DNA of 64,000 nt from Gnetum montanum (Eukaryota; Streptophyta; Gnetopsida; Gnetales; Gnetaceae): assembly GCA_015680685.1 (NCBI GenBank), contig MNCI01035706.1:71310-135309 (forward strand). The letters are read 5' to 3'. Below are positions 1 to 10,387 of the stretch, in pieces (within the stretch, counting starts at the first letter, position 1; each line of letters starts with the position of its first letter). A program made the translations under genes and the position numbers. The notes under the pieces were generated by a model, which did no database searches, had not been told where the DNA came from, and was given only the letters and a program-made list of their open reading frames with translations.

Positions 1-2753
1 GGTAGAAGGTGAAAGGCATCAAGTAATGCCTTTATCTTCTTCTCCTTATTCTAGGGATCATTCCTAGTCCACATGAAATCACCATTGTGAGCTAGAATGA
101 GGACATCCCATGGATAGGGCATTATTGGGAACATTTTCTTTACATTGGTAAACCAAGTAGCAAACTATTTGCATTCAATGTTAAATGCCCTGACTACATT
201 CTATAACTCTTGGTAATCATTCATCCTCCTGGCCAAGTTCTTAGTAGTTGAACATTGATTAGTGAGTCGTGCCTTGAAAACTTCAAGTTTAGCATTTTCC
301 ACCATAAGCTTTTCCTTAGTGTCCTTGTGATGCTTGAACTTGGCCTCGTACATCAAGTATGAGCTGGCCACCTACTTTGCTAATTCATACTACAACTATT
401 TGATAGTCAACATGGCCAGATTTGCATAACGAAGATTAGCAAGGTCCATGTACTCTGTCATATCCTTGATTTGCAAGTCCTTCATGCAGATTTCTACTTT
501 GTTGTTTACATTTATCCCATCAATGATGGGTTGCAACAACTCTTTTCATTACTAGAGTTTCTAGAGGGTTTCATTCACTTTTGCCTTCACCAACTAGATG
601 TGTTTTTCATTTACTTTTTTTTTTGTAGACCAACCAGTTCTCTGTAATGATCCTTGACTCTCTTAAATTTGAGAGCCTCTGATTTCTAGGTGGCTACCTT
701 GATTGCAATATTTTGGCGAAGAGCATGAACTTTCTCCATGGAGAGATTTCTATTTACTAGTGCCAATCTCCTCAATTCCATGTTTTCTCTGGCCAGTTGC
801 TCCTACTATTGATGGATGAAGTTTGTTAATTGTTCTTTGTGCACATCAACATTTCATAGGCGATGGTTCTCTACAGTCAATTGTACATTCTCCTAGTGGG
901 TCTGATCCAAGGCCTTCTAAATCTTGTGCTGTGTGGCCTCTACCAAGGATAGATAGAATACTACCATCTCCATTGCATCTTAAACTCCTTTGAGTTTGAT
1001 ATGACGCTGTTCCACAACTTCATCTCTTGGTATTGTCGAGTTGAGGAATGTGGGGTTGGCAATCTGGGCTCTTAATTCAACAACTTGGGTAGCCAAGCAT
1101 TCATTCAGTTCCTTGGCTATTTTGAGTTGTCCTTCCAAGATTATGTTCTTGCTCCTTGCCTCTAGTAACTTCGACTGGGTTGTACTAATTTTTCAGAAGG
1201 TTAAAGACATCTGAAAGTGGTTGCTTGATTCCCACAAGTTGATCCAGTAGTTCTTGATGTTGTGATGTGTTTATTCTACTACTTGTCATTTCTACAAAGA
1301 TCTACACATCCTTGAGTGCAGTGATGTCTAGTGCAAATGTCATAGGTGCGTTGAGCATTTTGAAAATCCAATCAACGACCACTTATGCTGCTATCTCTTG
1401 CCCTTGGTATTGCATCACCAATACTGTTGACCCCTCACCCTTCTCCAAGTGCATTAAGAAGGTTGCAGGGTTTCCAGAGATTTCTGGGAGTGACTGTTGT
1501 TTTGCGAGAGATACTATAAACTATCTGATAATTAGATTCAACCTCGTAGGAAGCTACATTCTTTGGGCCAAGAAAATAGATCCAACCCCACCCATCAAAC
1601 TAATTGTTTGGGCCACCTCATTAAGGTGACTCATTATTGGTTTGTATATGGATGGGTCCTTGCCACTTGTGCCTACTTGTTGCTCTTGTTCACTTAAGAT
1701 CTACTCCTACTATTCACACAACCATTAGGTAGTTGCAATGATGTCTGGCATAGTTGTTTGAGTGGCAAGTGGAGGTGGTGGTTGCTGCTCCTCTTCTTAG
1801 ATAGTGATTGTAGGTGTCTTATCATTCATCATTTCTGCTTAGTTGGTAGCTAGAATAGTCCTAACTGTATCATTGGTCTAACAGGCTATCCCTCGCCTTC
1901 AACAAAGTTTCTTGATGAGGCATGGGAAGGGGAGTGCCTTCTTTGCATGTTCATTTTCTTTAAATTATTTCTCCATCTCTAGATAGATCAGTTATGGAAG
2001 GTTGACTAGGAATCTCTCACTCAGAGTGCTACATGCTTGGGGTAGAGAAGGCATTGATTTTGCTTAGCCTCACCATGGGATTGATGTGGAAGGCTACAAG
2101 CTTGTAATGAATCCTATTTGCTGATGTGAGCATGCCAAACTCCTTGCAGTTGATGCCATAGCACCATTGCACCCATTCTTTCTTGATACCGGTATCCACT
2201 TGCATTGGAATCTCAATAAAGTTCACCCCATTTTTGGCAACCCAAGCATTATAGCAATGGCCTATGTTGAGTAGGACACTAAGATGTCATTGATTTTTAC
2301 TATTGATTCAGGCTACCTGTTATTCTAGAATAGGAATGTCTATCCCATGTACCACTCCCTGGTGGAAGTGATGATTGGCCACATGGGAGAGGTTTTTAGC
2401 TAGTCTTGCACTTCTCTTGGTGCATACTCCAAGAAAGGGCCAAAATTTAACTCCTAGAGCATTGATTTTTGGAACTACCTTAATTTGATTTGATTTAGGC
2501 AAGCCTCTATCAAGGTCACCTTAAGATTTGCTAGTTGTGCTAGTGCATCATCTCGATGGGAGTGTTATCTTACTACTGCTAGTTCTGGAATCTATTGGAT
2601 AGATTCTACCTCTACCTTTTTCCTACGAGGACCTATGTTGTGGGTTGTGAGTGGTTCTTCTTGGGGCTATTCTTAGCCTCTTCTTGTTCTAGGCCATTTC
2701 TCCCTTGGTTGGGATGGTCCTGCTTCTTACATGTCCTTTTCTTTTGATGCCAT
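1..2753 (-). pseudogene. Third ORF (coiled-coil protein) of gypsy element 1, degenerate, runs off window
   Basis: Unrecognised protein gene of an Athila/Tat-like Ty3/gypsy element, read on the minus strand from an ATG at 2753. The N-terminus is basic. A stretch near 2340-2430 reads WPIITS.REWYMG and corresponds to the GEWY.GETYLFW block of the copies at 19.4 kb and 63.8 kb. The rest, down to position 1, is charged and heptad-like and suggests long coiled coils. The end near 1-60 carries NDP...ALLDAF, shared with the copies at 19.7 and 53.85 kb. Many in-frame stops make it non-functional. It lies downstream of pol in the same sense, where Athila elements carry an envelope-like ORF, but I see no signal peptide or clear membrane segment. 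Function unknown. About 900 codons are visible. Confidence 0.6.
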
Positions 2754-3300
2754 TTGTGGTCATAACACATCCATGGATTAGTAGATATAATGTGTAACTT
2801 TGAATTTTTGAATACCCTCTCTTGTTAGTTAGCTACAATTTGGCTAAGGTTGGACCATGGTAGATTGATTATTTTATTAATTATTTATTGTAAATATCAT
2901 CGGAGCTTGTTGAAAAGGTTTAACTCTTGTAATTTAGTGTTTAATAGTTGATTTTTCAGTTAAACCTTTGTGGGAGTTAGAAAAATCACAAAAAAATTTC
3001 TATAAAAAATGGCACATTTATGGCCCCATGATGAAGAGCTTACCTCTGGTAGCTGTAGGGTCAAAAAAATGGAGTGATTTGGATAACATGTTTGTAAGTT
3101 ATGGGCTTTGGAAGGTTCTGGGCTTTGAAAATTTGAAAAACTCCCTTGGCATTTGTGAGAAAATGTAAAATTTTCAAAGTGGTGTCGCATATATATATAC
3201 TGCCCCATATATAAGGTCTCGTATACAGGTCTGCTCCATCGATGGGGCCCCATAGGCAAAAATTTGAAATTTGAATATCTTGAGAAATATAAGGAATTTT
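2754..3300 (-). promoter_or_regulatory. Leader of the gypsy third ORF with TATA-like stretches
   Basis: Non-coding stretch immediately upstream of the third ORF on the minus strand. It contains two TATA-like runs, at 3188-3199 and 3206-3216, next to a GTATAC and GGGGCCCC-rich segment. The same arrangement (GTATAC, GGGCCC, TATATATA, then the ORF some 400 bp later) occurs at 62.99-63.46 kb, and a related stretch without a clear TATA box lies at 18.45-18.99 kb. A promoter role is inferred. Confidence 0.35.
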
Positions 3301-3791
3301 TCAATGAAATTGGGGTCTATGGAATTCTAGAAAAGCCAAGAATATGATAAAATCATTGAAGAGGATATTTGAAAGCTTAAAAATTAAAAAATTTGGTAGA
3401 AAATATGTGTAATGAACAAAATATGTAAAGGAACACATGGGATGATGCAAAAGATGGATGTATGAAGGATTTTATTCACAAGAATGTCTAAGGATAAGGT
3501 GCTTAACGAACCCAACCAAAAGATATACAAGTGGGTCCTCCCTATAGCAAGAACATGCCCTTTTTACCCTTGCATAACCTCAACCTAAGGAGTCCATGGG
3601 TCCCATAGGTGATTAATGGTCGTTGAAAGTTAAGGATCAAAACCTAGAAGATTCTACCTAAGAATTCAAATACGTTAGACCAAGACATGGAATCAAGAAC
3701 ATGGACACTGATAGTGAGGTGAGCTATGTACAACATAGATGGATGACAGAGAAGGTGGAATGGAATTCCAAACAAAGGTCATAAGAAGTTC
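3301..3791. other. Gypsy element 1 spacer, no gene
   Basis: Part of the non-coding spacer between pol and the third ORF of the minus-strand gypsy copy. It can be aligned by eye to 17.9-18.4 kb of the plus-strand copy. No coding frame is supported. Confidence 0.5.
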
Positions 3792-4501
3792 CATGTGGAA
3801 TTTTTGTTTAAAGTGACATGAGAAGATCCATCCTTAGTTCAGAGCAAAACCAACCTCTTTCAGTAACTTTGCATTGCCACTCCAAGATTGATCCATCCCC
3901 TTGAGACACAAGAGTGTTCCCACAAAACAACCACCATTCCATACAGAGAAGAAAAGAGAAGTAGGAAGTGATAGAGGGCCTTAGTTAGAGGGGACCTTTA
4001 GGCATGGGTAACATATCTTTCTAGTCCCATAACTAGTGCTTGTAGCCCATTTATTTGTCTAAGGGATGTGCCTTAAATTCCCATAATGTTTTTTTGTTCT
4101 GTTTTTCTTTTTGGATGGGAAAGATAGCATGCAAAGAATTTATTTGACTTTGAATCTTTTCCAGTTCTGGAAACTACCAAGGCCACAAATTTATTAAAAG
4201 TTGATTTAATGAAAGGGACTTCAAACTTCCAGAACAAGGAAAACCATAGAGCTTGTGGATGGGTGGATGACATGGACTCACTACCTGTTTCATGAAAAGG
4301 AAACCATGACTGAGCCATTAGTACAAAAATTTAAAAATAGAAACTAGATAATAAAAAAGAAAACATAAAGCATAAACCACCATTAGTAATAGTTATAGTA
4401 CCACTATGTCCTATGGTAATAAAGTACTTTTATTAGCAAAAATTTGAAAATCACACTCAAACAAAACAAAGTAAAATATATAAGAAAGTGTAAAATATCC
4501 A
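3792..4501 (-). repeat. Direct repeat A (~710 bp) flanking the endogenous pararetrovirus
   Basis: Near-identical to 11683-12397 in the same orientation. Both are gypsy spacer sequence, recognisable because the same segment lies at about 17.3-17.9 kb in the plus-strand copy. The left repeat continues into element 1 on its left side. The right repeat continues into element 1 pol on its right side. The pararetrovirus lies exactly between them. Confidence 0.85.
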
Positions 4502-4860
4502 TGATTAGCCCTTCATAGAGATTAGATGATTCCTTATCTGTATCTCAGAAGCCTACTTGCAAAACTCTTGAAAAGAATATAGATTTGTCTTTAACATATT
4601 TTGCTGATATAGTGCATATGGTCAGACAAGAACTTCAGTTTGCATGCTACAATGTCCAGTTACACACTTTACTTCCTTCAGTTGAAGTTTGTGCTAATTT
4701 AGATGGAGTAGATGTGTTTGGTAAAGCCCCACGAGCTCCCTCTCGATTTCCAAAGAAAAGAAGATTTCAACGAAATCAGTTTAGAAGAACAAATCAACCC
4801 AGGTTCACTCAAAGAAAATGGCGAAGATCATTCAAGCTAAGCCCGAAGTAGTTCTTTCTT
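4502..4860 (+). pseudogene. Duplicated coat-protein C-terminal fragment (endogenous pararetrovirus)
   Basis: Second, partial copy of the region at 7276-7645. It starts in the ATTAGCCCTTCATAGAG segment, lacks about 25 bp present in the other copy, and runs through the basic stretch rich in Arg/Lys (PSRFPKKRRFQ). It ends at about 4860, before the zinc knuckle. This copy keeps the frame where the full copy has lost one base near 7400. Its left edge is the boundary with direct repeat A, and its right edge joins the movement-protein frame. It marks a recombination junction between viral copies. Confidence 0.8.
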
Positions 4861-4874
4861 ATAATCCTTTTTAA

Positions 4875-6293
4875 CAAGAAGATCAGGAATTATTAAGGCA
4901 AGTGGCGTTGGGCAATAAAGTAGTTTATGACAAAAATTCTGCAGTTGTTTATGAGGAAGAAAATGAAGAAAGGATTCAAGAAGAAGAAAATCGAAGGTTT
5001 AGGATTCAAATTTTTAATATTTTGGTTCAAGCTGCTTTAGATGAAGTAGGTGACATCATGCCTAATGATGATGATGATGATGATGGAGAAGCAAGAATTG
5101 GAATTATAGATGGTTATCCACACATTCTGATGCTAAGGTCAAGAAGTTTGACATTGAGAGATGTAGCTGATGCAAAAGGAAAAGGAGTTGATGAACTATC
5201 AGATGAGCAGCAGGCAATTTTACCATTTTTAGAAGCATTGCTAAAGAAGAAATCATTTATGTTAGGAGGACATAAAGATCTCAACTTCCTAGAAATTCCA
5301 AAGGATGCAATATATTATTTTGCAAATACTTTCTCAGCAAGAATGTGAACTTTAATTAAATAGTCAGAAGCGTTGCTTGATATTAAAGGAAAAGACATCA
5401 GACCTGTATTACTACCATTATTCACTGATGAAGAAATCGACAAATGGAAAGCTTAGAATTATGCTTATGTTCCTCTTGGTCAAATTAACATTATGGTTAG
5501 TCCAAAGTTCAACTACAATATTGGGGTAGAATATGTGGTTACGTTATTAGATAGCCGAGTCATTGGTAATGGTATAAGCCAAGATCCAGAAACAGCCTGG
5601 GAGACGGCAAAGATCTGTCAATTCAAAGGCACTCTTGATTTCAATGCTCTATGCATGGTCCAACCAAATTACCAATTAGCATTAAATGATGATTATATAA
5701 CCAGTGCTTTGTTGTTATGTATAGAGATACATGGCATAGATTTGTTGCCAGGTGCGATTTATGCAGCTATCACGGTTCGAGGAACGTATCAACTGTCAAA
5801 TATCATTCTAATGAACCACAAGTTGAAGTGGGGAGTTCAGTTCCCCAAAGGAAGTCAACATTTAGTAGCATGTGGTCGATCCATTCACACAGTAGACTAC
5901 ATTCAGAGTTTCCCAAAGATTCTGAACTTGCTACAAGATCAAGAGTTCAAGACCGTGGAAAAGCCACGATGGAGATGGAGTCATTACCCGATTCAACAAT
6001 TTGGAAGGTCAGCAATAGTCATGTTAGAGGCACTCTCAGCAGTACTCCCTTTTCAAAAGTTTGCAGAATCATCATCAACAACTTCAACCTCACCCTACTA
6101 TGATGCTCGTGCTGCAATCTTGATTATGCAACCCTCCTACAGGAAAGTCGGCAATCGAAGATTACTGAGTGGCAATCAATGGCCACCCCTTGGTGCATAT
6201 CACACAAAAACATCACAAGTTGATCCACCTACTACAAGAGCAGATTATAGCTACATGTTAGAGCATTCCATCGCCAGTCCTACAGAACAGTAG
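4875..6293 (+). pseudogene. Movement-protein region of the pararetrovirus polyprotein
   Basis: Open frame from 4875, with no initiator visible after the junction. It is interrupted by stops near 5346, in the short stretch that follows, and near 5456. The segment after 5490 matches the 30K movement-protein pattern by eye: a GVEYVVTLLDSR strand with its Asp at about 5550, then NYQLALNDDY and an ITVRGTYQLSN strand. An acidic run of Asp residues lies near 5065-5090. The family modifies plasmodesmata for cell-to-cell spread. The assignment rests on strand pattern, and on position before the coat-protein region. The reading phase is identical to the downstream coat-protein frame, so it was probably one polyprotein. 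Confidence 0.6.
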
Positions 6294-6872
6294 GACACCG
6301 TTCATTAGCTCAACTATTTGTGGCATTGGATGTCATATGTCTCATAGCATATTACGCGTCTAACTGATCAGATCAGCCAAATTGAAAATGGAGTTGATCG
6401 AATTGATGATCATGTTAGTGTTATGTTAAAATAAATGAGTGATAATCTCATAGCATATGAAGCAATTGTTGAGCACAAACAAGAAGAACAACAGACAAAG
6501 AAACAACATCAAGTGAGCGTGACAAAGTAAAAAATTCAAGCAGTGTATACCCTTGAAAATCAGTTGGTTCTTCCAAAAATTAGAGAATCATCTGTCCCAG
6601 TTCTACCAGTAGTTCAACCATCTACACCAGCACCACCATCAAGCGAGCCAGTTCTCAAAGATCCGCAAGATCATTTTCTCCTTGAAAAGATCAAACGTCT
6701 GCAAATCGAAAAGCAAGCAAAGAAGCCCAGGTTAGAAGGCTAGCTGTCAGGACCATCCAGTCCTAAAACTCCAAAGTCAAAAGCTGAAGATGATTTTCAA
6801 CAGCACATAATGATGGCAAAGTGAGTTCATCCAAATCCACCATGGAATAGAAATCTAGTCAATCCACCTCCT
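6294..6872 (+). pseudogene. Polyprotein linker with coiled coil and Pro-rich stretch
   Basis: Same frame as the movement-protein and coat-protein regions, with stops near 6291, 6435, 6529 and 6742. Residues around 6370-6530 are charged and heptad-like (QISQIENGVDRIDDHV). A Pro/Ser-rich hinge follows at 6590-6660 and a Lys-rich helix at about 6670-6740. Caulimovirids place virion-associated or assembly coiled coils near here, but I cannot assign a specific family. Confidence 0.5.
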
Positions 6873-7741
6873 GTGTTCTCTGCATTTCAACAATGGCTAG
6901 TGGTGCCAATTGCTGTAATTAACATTGATTTCCTGCCACCAAAAGAGTTGTTGCAGGCATTACGTATCTGGGTCGATCAGCTTAGAACAACCATGCATGT
7001 TCTAAATTTGGATGAAAGAACAGTGATCGTCGGTGCATTCAACCGAGCCAGTGGAAAAATTTGGCATTGGTGGGAAAGTGCCAACGAGGAGCAGCAAGAA
7101 CAAATCATCGGCACCGGATTACAAGGTGTGTTCATTGCCTTAGTCACAGAATTTATAGTTGATCTTTCAGCAAATCTTAGGTTAAAGGATAAATTGCTCT
7201 TAAGTCAGAGAAAGTTGCATGATTTGAAGTATTTTGAGCAATTTAGTGTAGAATATGCAAATGAGGTTTATCGATTAGCCCTTCATAGAGATAAGATGAT
7301 TCCTTATCTGTATCTCGGAAGCCTGCCTGCAAAACTTGGAAAAATGGTGTTGTACAAAGCTCTTGAAAAGAATATAGATCTGTCTTTAACATATTTTGCT
7401 GTATAGTGCATATGGTCAAACAAGAACTTCAGTTTTCATGCTACAATGTCTAGTTACACACTTTACTTCCTTCAGTGGAAGTTTGTGCTAATTTAGATGG
7501 AGTAGACGTGTTTGGTAAAGCTCCACGAGCTCCCTCTCGATTTCCAAAGAAAAGAAGATTTCAAGGAAAGCAGTTTAGAAGAACAAATCAACCCAGGTTT
7601 ACTCGAAGAAAATGGCGAAGATCATTCAAGCCAAGCCCGAAGCGGTTCTTTGCTAAGAAACGAAGAGGTCCCTTCAACAGAAAAAAGGTAACCTGTTATT
7701 CATGCAAAAATCAGTGTCATTATGCACATGAATGCCCATAG
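6873..7741 (+). pseudogene. Coat-protein region with CCHC zinc knuckle (endogenous pararetrovirus)
   Basis: Gag-like capsid region. A helical core (6873-7403, with W.W.SANEEQQEQI) is followed by an Arg/Lys-rich stretch and then a zinc knuckle at 7694-7735 spaced C-X2-C-X4-H-X4-C. The Gly usual before the His is replaced by Gln. A one-base deletion near 7400 shifts the frame; the duplicated fragment at 4.6 kb retains the base. A TAG follows the knuckle at 7739. In the family this protein packages the pregenomic RNA and forms the shell. The downstream frame continues into the protease without a new initiator. Confidence 0.75.
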
Positions 7742-9072
7742 AAAAAGCCCGATCATAAGATGAAAGCATTCTTTGAAAGCTATATTAATGACTGGGAACC
7801 AGTAGAAAATCCAGAAGCAGAAGCAGCAGAAGAAAAGATTTATGCAATTCAAGTCTTATCATATTCTGAACAAAGTTTAAAAGAGGATACATCTCAAGAA
7901 AGTGAATTATCATCAGAAGATGGTGAAGAACTTCAAAGAAGTTTCATGATGCAGCCATCCACTAGTGAATTCAAAGAAGAATGGTTCACTGACATTTCGC
8001 TTGAAGATGTTGAAGAAGTAAAGACATGGCTAAATGAAGAAGAAATTTGATCAACCTCAGATGAATATGTAGATGTTCAAAAACTCAACTCTGAAGAGCA
8101 GTTTGGAGATGGTGATTCAAGCATTTCATCAACTCTAGGATGTAGGGAAACATTGTTAAAAGCCGCATCTGAAGATGATTCAAACGAAGAACTAATTCCA
8201 AAGATCATCCATCAAAAGCTGCCAAAGTTCCTAGCCACACCATATCAGAAGCATTTTCCAGTTGCAGCAGACATTGGTAAATGGAAAAAAGAGAAGACTC
8301 GTCAAGTAGACCCTCATGTTCAGCACCAAATTAAGCATTTACTTTCTCTACATAGGATTTTATTAGTTCCAATTAAAGTAGCTGTAGACGGAAAAGAAAA
8401 GTGGAAGAAATATCAAGCTTTTATTGATACTGGTGCAACTTTGAATTTTTCCCATAAAGATGTTTTAGAAAATTGGGTTACTCATAAGCTAGTCACATTA
8501 GACATGATGAATGGTGTCAGAAAACTCACACATTTTGCATTTGATGTGTCAATCTCTCTGAATGATGAATATGTAGGTGCAACAAATTTTGTGCAAATCT
8601 CTGATAGTGGTTTTGATATCGGATTGGGTGCTTTTTTCATGGATAGTCTTGGTCCATATACAGTTGGACATGAAATGATCATTTGTTCATCTCCACAAAA
8701 GGATGATCGTCCAAAGATTATCTTTAGTAGAATTCCACCTCAATTGCAGAAAAATAAGCATCCACAAGTTTGCACAAATTTCAACAAAGACAATCTGTCA
8801 TTGAAGCAAGTTTTGACACAATATGAGCTCGAGGATATTGCCAAGCAGAAATATGCTCATATTCAACACTTGAAAAAGGCTTAAATTGATTTAAATGATG
8901 AAGATGATATAGGTTACAACAGCTGTTATGAAGAATTGAATAAGTGTTGTTGTGAGCATCCATTGGATTTTTGGGATAAAGATAGTTCTGAAGCACACAT
9001 TCCAACTATGCACAACATCCTAGTCCAATCTAAGGTGATCGTGTTGAATCAACAAGACACCAAAGTAACACT
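7742..9072 (+). pseudogene. Retropepsin-type aspartic protease region, cut off before RT
   Basis: Continues the coat-protein frame. First comes an acidic Glu/Ser-rich linker (7760-8150, with a TGA at 8048), then a protease domain with the catalytic DTGAT at 8426-8440, preceded by AFI and followed by hydrophobic strands. The frame stops at 8882 but reads on with sense-like composition to about 9072. There it breaks at a 35-bp coat-protein fragment and the strand inverts. Reverse transcriptase should follow in this family and is missing. The enzyme would have cleaved the viral polyprotein. Confidence 0.75.
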
Positions 9073-9073
9073 G

Positions 9074-9108
9074 ATGGAGTAGACGTGTTTGGTAAAGCCC
9101 CACGAGTT
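9074..9108 (+). repeat. 35-bp coat-protein fragment at the plus/minus junction
   Basis: Almost identical to 7498-7532 and to 4696-4733, all containing GGAGTAGACGTGTTTGGTAA or a one-base variant. It sits exactly where the plus-strand polyprotein ends and the minus-strand upstream ORF begins. Confidence 0.75.
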
Positions 9109-9861
9109 GAAATCACCTATTGGCGTAGAAGGATAAACATATGGCTTTCCATACTTATCATGAGACTGTGCTACATAAGGAAGATTTAAATCATGCACTT
9201 CTTGCATACCATCATTGCTATATGGTAGTTCTTCAATCTCAAAAACAACCAGACAAGACTTGGATGACATTAACGGACCTTCTAGTTCTGAACTAATCAA
9301 TGGGCATGATTGACTTCGCTTCATCATCTTAGACCCCATATTTGGCTTAATCGACAGATTAGGAGTAGATACTAGACTCTTTCCCATTGTCCAATAATAA
9401 TTAGAGAGCGTTTCTATCCTTTCATTTACAGGCTTGACAACAGTATCCTAATACAACCTACCTAATGATTTATGTCTACCATACTCTTTATATTCAAACA
9501 AAGTCTTAGCTAGCACAAACAAATTATCTACTTGCCATCTTTCAGCAGTCCATTCCGGACTTTCCCAATAACTTGTAGCATTTAAACACCAACTAGGCCA
9601 AACATTTTCAGCTTCTAAAACTAGAGGAGGATTATGTACCATTTGTGAAGAGGAAGACTCACTGATCTCCAAGGCTCTGATACCATTTTGAGGGTGACGA
9701 TCTCTCAGGGCTATCAAGGACTGGTCTAATTTAGAGTGAAACGTATGTAGATCATCAAACTGCAAGATCCCTTTGCTTTGACTCATTCCATCTGGGTCCA
9801 TGGTTGACTGCCTTGCACAGCATCTTGTCCAAACTGAACCTACACAACGCACTCCTCTCAA
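9109..9861 (-). pseudogene. First ORF downstream of the pararetrovirus promoter, spanning the primer-binding site
   Basis: Minus-strand frame of about 250 codons from 9861, probably starting at the Met at 9798 (MDPDGMSQSKG). It has a single TAG near 9447 and is cut at the junction near 9108. The tRNA-Met primer-binding site lies inside the frame (RDRHPQNGIRALEIS). A Trp-rich stretch (WPSWCLN...WESPEWTAERW) lies at 9540-9600. It is the first long ORF after the leader, where caulimovirids start ORF1 or the polyprotein, so it may be the missing N-terminus. I do not recognise a domain. Confidence 0.5.
9673..9685 (-). other. tRNA-Met primer-binding site of the pararetrovirus
   Basis: The minus strand reads TGGTATCAGAGCC, the standard 13-nt complement of initiator tRNA-Met used by caulimovirids and many plant retroelements. 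It lies about 590 bases downstream of the TATA box at 10271-10280, a distance typical of the long caulimovirus leader. Confidence 0.85.
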
Positions 9862-10186
9862 TCAACGCTTTTTCTCAGGGAGTTTATTAGACAAAGGAGC
9901 TACCTTCCAACCAGGCTTTCAAAAGGGACGAGCAAAACAATTGAATCATGACATTCAAAAACTTGACTTACGACACACCTAATCAAGAGACAGTGCTAAG
10001 AATGCCACAGTACTTCCGAATGATGATTAATGGTGGAATCTTAGATATGCAGCAATCAAGATAATGCAAACACAAAACAAAATCCCAAGGAAAAATGTAA
10101 TGAAATGCCAATTGATCCACAAAAGATAATTCATTAAGAGAAACTGCTGAAACTTACAAGCATGGACAGATAATTGCATACTTGCA

Positions 10187-10262
10187 CTCACACTCTACTC
10201 TTCACTCTTTTCACTCTCTTCACACTCTTCACACTCTTCACACTCTTACTTCTAGCACTCTT
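10187..10262 (-). repeat. GA-rich short repeats in the pararetrovirus leader
   Basis: Tandem CACTCTT/TTCACACTC units (GAGTGTGAA on the transcribed sense), directly downstream of the TATA box. The position is that of leader enhancer elements in caulimovirid promoters. An enhancer function is inferred. Confidence 0.55.
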
Positions 10263-10270
10263 AGAGTGCT

Positions 10271-10280
10271 TATTTATAGG
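10271..10280 (-). promoter_or_regulatory. TATA box of the pararetrovirus pregenomic RNA promoter
   Basis: CCTATAAATA on the minus strand, lying between the end of the polyprotein (TAG at about 10388) and the repeat-rich leader. This is the expected place of the 35S-type promoter. The leader and PBS downstream are intact enough to support the call. Confidence 0.7.
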
Positions 10281-10387
10281 ATAGGGAAGCATGAGGCTTC
10301 CAAAACACACCACACTTGCTTGACGTGCAAGCCAAGCTAAGACTTAACCTAGAAAACAAAAAAAGGAGGCGTAAAAGCCACACCTAG

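Noticed and set aside
5717-6103. 128-codon plus-strand frame in the pararetrovirus
   Set aside because: Shadow of the movement-protein frame.
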